DNA of 15,000 nucleotides from Neocallimastix lanati (nom. inval.) (taxonomy: Eukaryota > Neocallimastigomycota > Neocallimastigomycetes > Neocallimastigales > Neocallimastigaceae), in the NCBI GenBank assembly GCA_016946835.1, contig JACVTC010000035.1, forward strand, positions 625,001 to 640,000, written 5' to 3'. Below, in pieces: positions 7,939-15,000 of the stretch; position 1 is the first letter of the stretch; each line of letters opens with the position of its first letter. The notes under the pieces were generated by a model that saw nothing but the letters and a program-made list of their open reading frames with translations, was not told the origin of the DNA and did not search any database. A program made the translations under genes and the position numbers.

Positions 7939-10215
7939 TTAATCAATATATACAAGTACTACACAATAAGCTGCCATTGCAACAGACATTGCTGGTACGA
8001 CTGCCCACATATTTAATCTTGCTATATTTTCAAACCAATGTGTTGGATATGGTATACTTCTTTCATTTTTAGATAGTGAATTCTTATTAGTAGAAATATA
8101 AGATTGAGTAGAATAACGACGTTGTGACACACTATCACTTTCTGTTATTTCATATGAATATCTTGATGAATTGTCAATTGACCATGATTGTGGTCTTTGA
8201 TAATTATTACGCTTTAAAACATTTCTTTTCAATTTTGAAGGACTGTTTAATGGCTTTTGAACCCATTCTTCATCTTCCATTATTGATTCATTACATTGAC
8301 TATCAACTTCACTTTGTATTTCATTTAAAGAAAATTCTGAATTTCCAATAAATTCATTAACTAATGTACTATCGATTGAACGAATTTGACTACGACGGTT
8401 TTTATTATAATTTGAAGATTCAGATATAGATGGTGAATATTCAGTTTTATATAAGGAATTTTCCCCTGATCTATACGATGAGTTTTGATTATTTTTTTCA
8501 TCTTCTGTTGGAGTTCTTTGCTTATTATCACTTACACCTCTACTATAATCAACCCATTTTCCACTATTAGCAAACCAAACAACTTTTGGAACGACTAAAC
8601 GATTAATTGTACAAATTATTGATTGACCAAATGAACTCTTTGCCAAACCACGACAAACTAATCTATTATATTGAATAAACCATTTTACTATTTGTCGATG
8701 ATATTCATTTGGCTTTGGTTTTAATCTCATATTAGAAACAACTTCATTACCCATAAGTCTACATGCCATTTCATTAGTAAGAGCTCTAATAAAATTGGAA
8801 TAACCAAATATTGGAACTAATCTTGCCATGGCTTGAAGAACAGCTTGAGTATATCTAATAGCATTATCATCCAAAAACATGCAACTTTCTGTATTTATTA
8901 ATTGTATGGTTGCTACTTCTGCTTCTCTTAAAGAAATAAGTGGATTATTTTGATTATCTATACCACAAAGAAATGCTATATATCTCCATAACAGTGTATA
9001 GTCTTCTTTTTCACCTTTTTCCATTCTAATTCCAAATCCCCGTTTCATCGCTGACATACTTCCTAGAGAAAGATAAAGAATAGTTCTTATTAAATCTGCT
9101 TGACTTACTGGTAACATTTCTTGATATTGCTGTTCCTCAATTGAATCTAATGGTTCATATTTCTGAATTGATTCATTACTTTCAACACTCGAATTTACAT
9201 TCATTTTAGCTTTTTGCAAATTTTCTTCTAAAGGTGTTGGTTCATTATTATTTATTCTTTCCTTTAAAGTATTACGATAATTTAATCTTGCCAATGCATG
9301 GGCACATCTAATCCTTACAGCTGTGCTCCAACCAAAATTACCAGGTTTCAGGGAATCAGGATACATACATTCCAAAAGAAATTGACTTGTTTCTAATAAA
9401 CGTTGATTAGGTGTTTTATTATCATTAGGAGATGGAATTGGTAAAGTTGCACCTCTTGTCATTGCACTTCCAATACAAGAAATCCATAAAGGCCAAGCAT
9501 AACGCCAAAATACTTTTTGACCATTTCTAATTTTATTCCAATCAACCCAACTTGGAACTTCACATACCAATTCGTGGAATTCCTTAGCTAACAGATGTTG
9601 CTTATATTCTAATGGTGTACCCCACGTTCTACGTGAAACGACATGATGGATTATAATTGATAATGCATCTTGATATGGTTTTATTTTTAAAAGTTCTACT
9701 ACAGCATCTGCACGTTCATCACCTTGATTACATAAGTCTGTTTGATAGAATGGTGTATGTATCTTAGTTGATATTGGAGAAGTTGGAGGTATAGAAGTTT
9801 TTTCGACAACACCATCGAAAGTTGAACTATTTGGAGAAATTACATTTGAAGTCTTTTTATAATTGGGCATAGTATTAATATTAGACAATGACGAATTAAC
9901 ACTTCTTGTCTCTGGACTAGAAACAAAATCCGATTTATTATTGTTATTCATAATACTATTACTACGATCTTTTATTTCGGATTTAATTATATTATTTGAT
10001 TCTTCCGAAACATTTGATGATACTATATCATTATTTTCATTATAGGAAAGCTGGGTATTTGGAATATTTGAATTAGATATAACTGGTGTTGGTGTTGTTT
10101 CTAATGGTATAGTAAAACTTTTATCTTTTTTCATTGAAGGATCATTGACTTCTTTACTTTCAGTATATGATAAATCCTGACTTATATTACTGGATTCGCT
10201 ATTTATATTTTCCAT
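7939..10215 (-). CDS. DUF2236 (MpaB / latex-clearing-protein type) haem-oxygenase-like protein with C-terminal membrane anchor
   Basis: An intronless frame of 758 residues. Residues 1-150 are low-complexity Ser/Asn/Thr-rich and probably disordered. About 168-550 match the PF09995 (MpaB/Lcp catalytic) pattern: RRTWGTPLEY (195-204), a hydrophobic stretch FWRYAWPLWISC (236-247), QRLLETSQFL (271-280), PGNFGW, then RIRCAHALAR with R303, H306 and R310 in the R-x2-H-x3-R spacing that holds haem in bacterial latex-clearing protein. VSQADLIRTILYLSLG (370-385) and EKEDYTLLWRYIAFLCGI (402-419) follow; in bacterial members the matching part reads roughly like 'pisq..l..t' and 'wr..g..lG'. An Asn/Glu-rich insert (311-368) splits the domain. 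Residues 560-720 are Ser-rich again; MWAVVPAMSVAMAAYCVVLVY (736-756) is a probable tail anchor, perhaps to the ER. Known relatives cleave isoprenoid chains with O2. The substrate here is unknown and activity unproven. Confidence 0.85.
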   Translation of the reverse strand: MENINSESSNISQDLSYTESKEVNDPSMKKDKSFTIPLETTPTPVISNSNIPNTQLSYNENNDIVSSNVSEESNNIIKSEIKDRSNSIMNNNNKSDFVSSPETRSVNSSLSNINTMPNYKKTSNVISPNSSTFDGVVEKTSIPPTSPISTKIHTPFYQTDLCNQGDERADAVVELLKIKPYQDALSIIIHHVVSRRTWGTPLEYKQHLLAKEFHELVCEVPSWVDWNKIRNGQKVFWRYAWPLWISCIGSAMTRGATLPIPSPNDNKTPNQRLLETSQFLLECMYPDSLKPGNFGWSTAVRIRCAHALARLNYRNTLKERINNNEPTPLEENLQKAKMNVNSSVESNESIQKYEPLDSIEEQQYQEMLPVSQADLIRTILYLSLGSMSAMKRGFGIRMEKGEKEDYTLLWRYIAFLCGIDNQNNPLISLREAEVATIQLINTESCMFLDDNAIRYTQAVLQAMARLVPIFGYSNFIRALTNEMACRLMGNEVVSNMRLKPKPNEYHRQIVKWFIQYNRLVCRGLAKSSFGQSIICTINRLVVPKVVWFANSGKWVDYSRGVSDNKQRTPTEDEKNNQNSSYRSGENSLYKTEYSPSISESSNYNKNRRSQIRSIDSTLVNEFIGNSEFSLNEIQSEVDSQCNESIMEDEEWVQKPLNSPSKLKRNVLKRNNYQRPQSWSIDNSSRYSYEITESDSVSQRRYSTQSYISTNKNSLSKNERSIPYPTHWFENIARLNMWAVVPAMSVAMAAYCVVLVYID

Positions 10216-11139
10216 TTTATATTTTATTTATATTAAAAATAATTGATATAAATCTTTTTTGAAATTATTTGACGAATAAAATATTAAATTATTGGATATA
10301 TATTTTTATTTATTTATTTTTTTATTTTATTTTTTTTTTTTTTTTTTTTTTTTATGATTATAAAATGTTTATTTTAATTTTTTTATGGTATTATCTTATT
10401 TGTTAAAGAAAATACTCAATAATTGCAAATAAAATTTTTTATCGATTTGTTTTTTTAATGAAAATAAACGTAGCTTTTTTTATTTTTGTTTTGTGTTGCA
10501 AATAATATATATTATTGATCACATAATAATAATATTTAAATATATATACAGTACTTTTTTTATTCTATTAATAATGTATTGATTATGGTAATGAAAGATT
10601 TATTTATTTATTGATATTCTTTTATACAATGAATAAATTTTATTTTGTATTTATCGTTCTTTTATTTATAAAAAAAATACATTATTTTATTAATTTTATA
10701 ATATTTCGGTATATTAATTGTTTTACAAAATAAAATATATTATAAAAGTGGTTTTTATAAAAGTTTCATATTAAAACCTATTCATTATTTAAAAATAAAT
10801 TTGAAAAAAAGTTAATTATGATATTTTTCATTTTATAAAAATTATTTTACTATTTTTAAAACGAATAAAATGTATTAAATAATATTTTACACCATAAAAA
10901 TAATACAATATATGTTATTTATATTTATTTTTTATTGTTTAAAAAATGTTTAAATATAATTAATCTTATAAAATACTATTTAATAAAGTTCATTTTATTT
11001 TTAAATTTTATCTACTAAAATTTGATTTTAATAATATTAACCTTAAACTATATTTAGATTTATCTAAATATATATAATATATATAATAAATACAGTTTAT
11101 TATAAAATGAGATTCTTTATATCAAAAAATATATATATA

Positions 11140-11221
11140 TTTAATATTTGTAGTTTTTGATATTAAAAGATTTAAAAAATATTTAATGTTTGTAGTTTTC
11201 TATATTAAAATATTAAAAAAA
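11140..11221. repeat. Diverged tandem duplication of about 41 bp
   Basis: ATTTAATATTTGTAGTTTTT, then GATATTAAAAGATTTAAAAAAT (from 11140), is followed directly by a close copy beginning ATTTAATGTTTGTAGTTTTC (from 11181). The copies differ at several positions, so the duplication is not very recent. Confidence 0.7.
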
Positions 11222-11450
11222 AATTTTTTATAAAATTTACCTTTTAAAAAAAGTATCTCTTTAATATATTTATCCTTTGTAAATAGATATCAATATATTT
11301 TTTATCTTCTACTATTAATAATTTTGATTGAAATATCAGATTTATCAAATTATAAATTTAAAACCTATTTGGGTCATATATATAAATTAATATCAAAAAT
11401 TAATCATAAAAAATTTATTTGGGATGTTAATTGATATATAATTAATATAT

Positions 11451-11547
11451 AAATATGAATTATATTATATATTTATATCTCACATATGCGTAAATAAATT
11501 AAATATGAATTATATATTTATATCTCATATATATGAATAAATAAATT
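11451..11547. repeat. Tandem duplication of about 50 bp
   Basis: Copy 1 (11451-11500) and copy 2 (11501-11547) both begin AAATATGAATTATAT, share TTTATATCTCAYATAT in the middle and end AATAAATAAATT or a close variant. Copy 1 has extra bases in its TA run and the only GCG (CACATATGCG), where copy 2 reads CATATATATG. Confidence 0.75.
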
Positions 11548-13017
11548 AATATTATTTTATAGTAAAATTATATATATTTTTATACATACAAATGTCTTTA
11601 TAGTAAATTTTATTTTTTTATAATTAAATCAAACTATATAAATTTGTTAATACTTTAATGTCAAATATAATAATTATGTTTTTTATTTATTTTTCTTTTT
11701 GTTATTGGTATTCTTTATATATAATATAATTTTAATCTTGCTTTGGTATAAAATTATAATGGTAGTTATTGTAGGTATTATACGATTCGTTTAATTGCTT
11801 ATGCTTAACATTTAAATATTAAAAATATTAATGAATAATAATTAAAATGAATTTAAGTATGTTAATTTTTTTTTTTTTTTTTTTTTTTCTTCTTTTAACT
11901 ATATCTATACTCTATTCAATAATAATAATAAAGAAAAAATAATTTTTCTATTTTACTACAATTGTTTTTTTTTTTCAAATATATTAATTAATTGTTCAGT
12001 AATCTGCTTTAATTAATTTATTATTGTTTATGAAACACATTCATTTATACATATTCTTCGTTAATAATGATAAATTAAACTACTATATAAAATATTTAAT
12101 TTAGCTATTAAGCAATAAAAACTTTTTCCTTATTTTTAATTTTTTTTTTTTTTATTTTTTGCTTTTTGTTTTATGTTTTATGTTTTTTGCTTTTTTTTTT
12201 TATTTTTCTTAATTTTTTATTATTTATTTTATTTATTTCTTAATAATATTTATTTTCTCGTTATAATATTATACTTTATAATATTTTATTTATTTTTATA
12301 AATATTTTTTCTTATATTAATTTCATTTATAATTAAATCAAAAATTATAAATAATTATAAAATAATTTGGTATTTATTAAGTTTAAACATAACAAAAAAA
12401 ATTTTAGAAAAAAATTTTTTTTATAAATAATTATAATTTTTAGAATGAAAAAAAAATATATTTTTTTATGAAAATATTTCAAAAAAAATAAAACTTTATA
12501 TAAAATATTTTCAAATATTCAATATTTTTTAATAATAAAACTAATTTTAATAATAAAATTCAATTTAATTCTATTTTATTCCTTAAGGTATGAAAAATAA
12601 ATATATTATGTATATATTAATTTATATATTAATATATATTAAAAATTTATATTTATATGTTTTAAACTTTTTTTAGTATTACATCTTAATATATTGCATA
12701 ACATATATTTATATTTTGCATTACATTATATATATTACTATTTCTATTTTTTATTCCAATTATAAATATATTAAATATATATTTGACTTTATTTAATTTA
12801 TGCAAAATATATTATAAATGTATTGTAACATATATTAATATTAATTGACATATATTAATTTTGTTTAAGTCTTTTATTTTTTTTTTAATCATCGGTTGTT
12901 AAATATGATATTAATTATGATTTTCATAATTTTTATCTTTTGAATTATTTAATTATTTATTTAATTATTATATATATTTATTTATCTATTTATCTATTCA
13001 TTTATAATTAATTAATT

Positions 13018-13050
<33 letters not shown>

Positions 13051-14959
13051 TTCATTTATTAAAATTTTTCTAGATTATGAAAAATTATTTATTATCATTA
13101 TCAATATTATATTTGTGTTTACCGTCGTCATATCTAAAATATTTGTTCTTATGAATAACTTCGAACAAAATAACTCTTTTTATTATTTTCCCCTAAAAAA
13201 TAAATTTACCGCTAAACTTTTATATTTTTTTTTTAATTTGTTACATCCATTTTAAAAAATTACCATAAAATTTTAAAACAACCAATATTTTATTAATAGG
13301 ATGTTTATATTTTTATTTTTTTTTTATAATTTTATTTTTTATTATGTATTTGTTTATTTATATATTACTCCTAATTTTTCTTTTTATTTAATAAATTAAT
13401 AAAGTATTAAATTTTATTAAACTCTACAACTTCTATTATTGAAAAATTCATTACTTTTTATTTTAACATATATTCTTTTCGAATTAATTCTATATATGTA
13501 GAAAAAAATATTACAAATTGTAATTAAATTTTGATGGTTACTTTATAAGTTTTTTTTTTTAATTATATGAATAATATATATATAATTCAAAATATTCTAT
13601 CTATAAGAAAATTATATATTTCAATAAAAATTATTCTTTTTGGAAAAAAATATGAATTAAAAGAATTATTGTTGTAATATTAAAAGCATTTTATTAATTG
13701 AAAAAATAATAAATTACCTTATTATATTAGAAATAAATTATATAAATAATTTTATTTCTTGATTAAATAATTACTAAGGCAGTTTGAATTTTTATATATA
13801 TATATATATATTTCTAATTCTTATATATTTGATTGACTAAATAAAATATAAGTTCTAAAATTTAAAAATTGATATATGGGAAGGATTAATTTTATTTATA
13901 TTTTATTTTGACATATCCTACTTTTCTTAAAAAAATAAAATATAAAATAAAAAAAAAAAAAAAAAAAAAGACCAATATATAATATTTTAAAAAGAAAAAG
14001 AAAAAAAATATTATTGCTTTTTTTTTTTAAAAAAAAAAAGATTAATATCTTAAAAAAATATGATTTTATTTTATTTAGTATTATTTTTATTTAAGCAGTA
14101 TTATTTGTCAATATAAAAGTCTTCTTGTTTTTTAACTAAAATTTAATATATAATAATAAAAGTATTATATATTAAAATATATGATTATAAAAGATTATAT
14201 TTCCAATTCTAAAAAAGGAAAAAAAAATAAAGTTTTTAATAATTTTTTTTTTATTAAAAAAAAAATTTTAATAAAAGAAAAAAAAATTTTTTATGAACTA
14301 TTATTTATTATTTATTAATAATAAAAACCATAATTATTCTATTTAACTATTCAATATTTTAAAGGGTAATAAAAGATATTAAAATTAATATTAATCCTAG
14401 CTTATCTTTTAGTTTTATTTTATAATTATAGAATTACATTATTTTAATCAGTAATTAAAAAAAAAAAATAAGAAATAACGAAATTATCTTTATCACATAT
14501 AACAGTTCAACAGACAGAAATATATGAGAATATAAAATCTTTATGTATTTATTAAATAATAGCATCTTAAATTGTTTTTATATAAAATTTTTCATATTTA
14601 TTATTAATATTTATTAATATTGTTATTATATAAACCATTAATAATAATTTAATTACCTTTTATTAAATTTTATAATTCTAATATATTTAAAATGATTAAT
14701 AATAATACAGAAAAATTAAAATTGAAAAAGAATTCCTATTCTTTTTAATATTACTGATTATAGAAAGTATTAACAATTTTAAAGATGTTCTTGTAAAAGC
14801 AATCTTTTTGGATTAATAATAAAATAAAAAGTAAAATACAGAATAGTTTACAAAAGTCATTTCTAAAAATAAATAATTAATTAATTTTTAAATATATTTA
14901 TTATAATATATCATAATAAAATTTATTTTGATATAATTGTTCATCATCATTTTATTTTA

Positions 14960-14990
14960 AAATTTTAGTTAATTATTTTAACTAAAATTT
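14960..14990. repeat. Perfect 13-bp inverted repeat (hairpin) near the right edge
   Basis: AAATTTTAGTTAA at 14960-14972 pairs exactly with TTAACTAAAATTT at 14978-14990 across a 5-base loop (TTATT). Each arm contains one G or C. There is no neighbouring gene to tie it to; it could be a chance palindrome. Confidence 0.55.
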
Positions 14991-15000
14991 CAAAATATTA

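Larger units (their letters stand above)
10216..15000. other. Long gene-free A/T-rich region
   Basis: No supportable gene in 4.8 kb. The first few hundred bases should hold the promoter of the DUF2236 gene, which reads leftward; they include T23 (10331-10353) and a slightly less A/T-rich patch at 10440-10500. Further right are two short tandem duplications (11140-11221, 11451-11547), homopolymer and (TTTA)n runs (near 11868-11889, 13018-13050 and 13953-13968), and a hairpin at the right end. Open stretches of 25-40 codons occur but are expected by chance at this composition. Confidence 0.7.

Noticed and set aside
8124-8351. 75-codon + strand frame inside the DUF2236 gene, and a 60-codon one at 9863-10045
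   Set aside because: Both are antisense shadows of the Ser/Asn-rich coding strand with no recognisable motif.
11732-11818. 28-codon - strand run (ends NTYNNYHYNFIPKQD)
   Set aside because: Slightly richer in C/G than its surroundings but too short, with no clear splice acceptor in front.
12004-12105. 34-codon + strand open run (contains MKHIHLYIFFVNN)
   Set aside because: Runs of this length are expected many times by chance in a 15-kb window with this base composition; no homology recognised.
13077-13154. Short + strand frame resembling a signal peptide (MKNYLLSLSILYLCLPSS)
   Set aside because: It stops after 25 codons with no donor site to extend it, and lies antisense to the exon-like patch at 13085-13192.
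14472-14555. 27-codon + strand run (contains LSHITVQQTEIYENIK)
   Set aside because: It has protein-like composition but starts directly after a stop with no ATG or acceptor; length within chance.
1-15000. tRNA, rRNA or CRISPR structures
   Set aside because: I looked for T-loop-like GGTTCRAAY boxes, rRNA-like GC-richer blocks and spaced identical repeats; none are present beyond the simple tandem repeats listed.

Overview
The base composition, gene structure and protein families point to a nuclear genome of an anaerobic gut fungus (Neocallimastigomycota). The spacers are almost pure A/T, with T and A tracts of 23-40 bases, long (TTA)n, (TAA)n and (TTTTA)n runs, introns of 200-400 bp with GT..AG borders, and Asn/Ser/Lys-rich proteins. 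The leader of a lineage-typical ankyrin-repeat protein and a decayed Ty1/copia element fit this. Dictyostelium-like amoebae share the A/T bias and Asn runs, but the intron pattern and the ankyrin leader fit gut fungi better. Species is not resolved.

Layout. 1-364 (- strand): first part of an ankyrin-repeat family protein that runs off the left edge and is broken by one in-frame stop. 365-2135: no gene; a 16-bp tandem array, a hairpin and two small islands of higher GC. 2136-3151: a relic of copia pol on the - strand (Asn-rich linker plus start of reverse transcriptase), with a stop, a frameshift and an internal deletion, bracketed by two direct repeats of about 100 bp. 3152-4112: spacer with microsatellites. 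4113-6199 (+ strand): a six-exon gene for a 240-residue ribosomal L1-domain protein, probably a nucleolar ribosome-assembly factor of the Utp30/Cic1/RSL1D1 kind. 6200-7938: convergent spacer. 7939-10215 (- strand): an intronless 758-residue protein with a DUF2236 (MpaB / latex-clearing-protein type) haem-oxygenase-like domain and a C-terminal membrane anchor. 10216-15000: almost 4.8 kb with no gene I can support.

The two intact genes are convergent and have no evident functional link. The left third is a retrotransposon and gene-family graveyard. I see no RNA genes, CRISPR arrays or bacterial-type operons. The points most worth a second look are the oxygenase-type haem protein in a probable obligate anaerobe, the direct repeats around the copia relic, and the single stop in the ankyrin leader.
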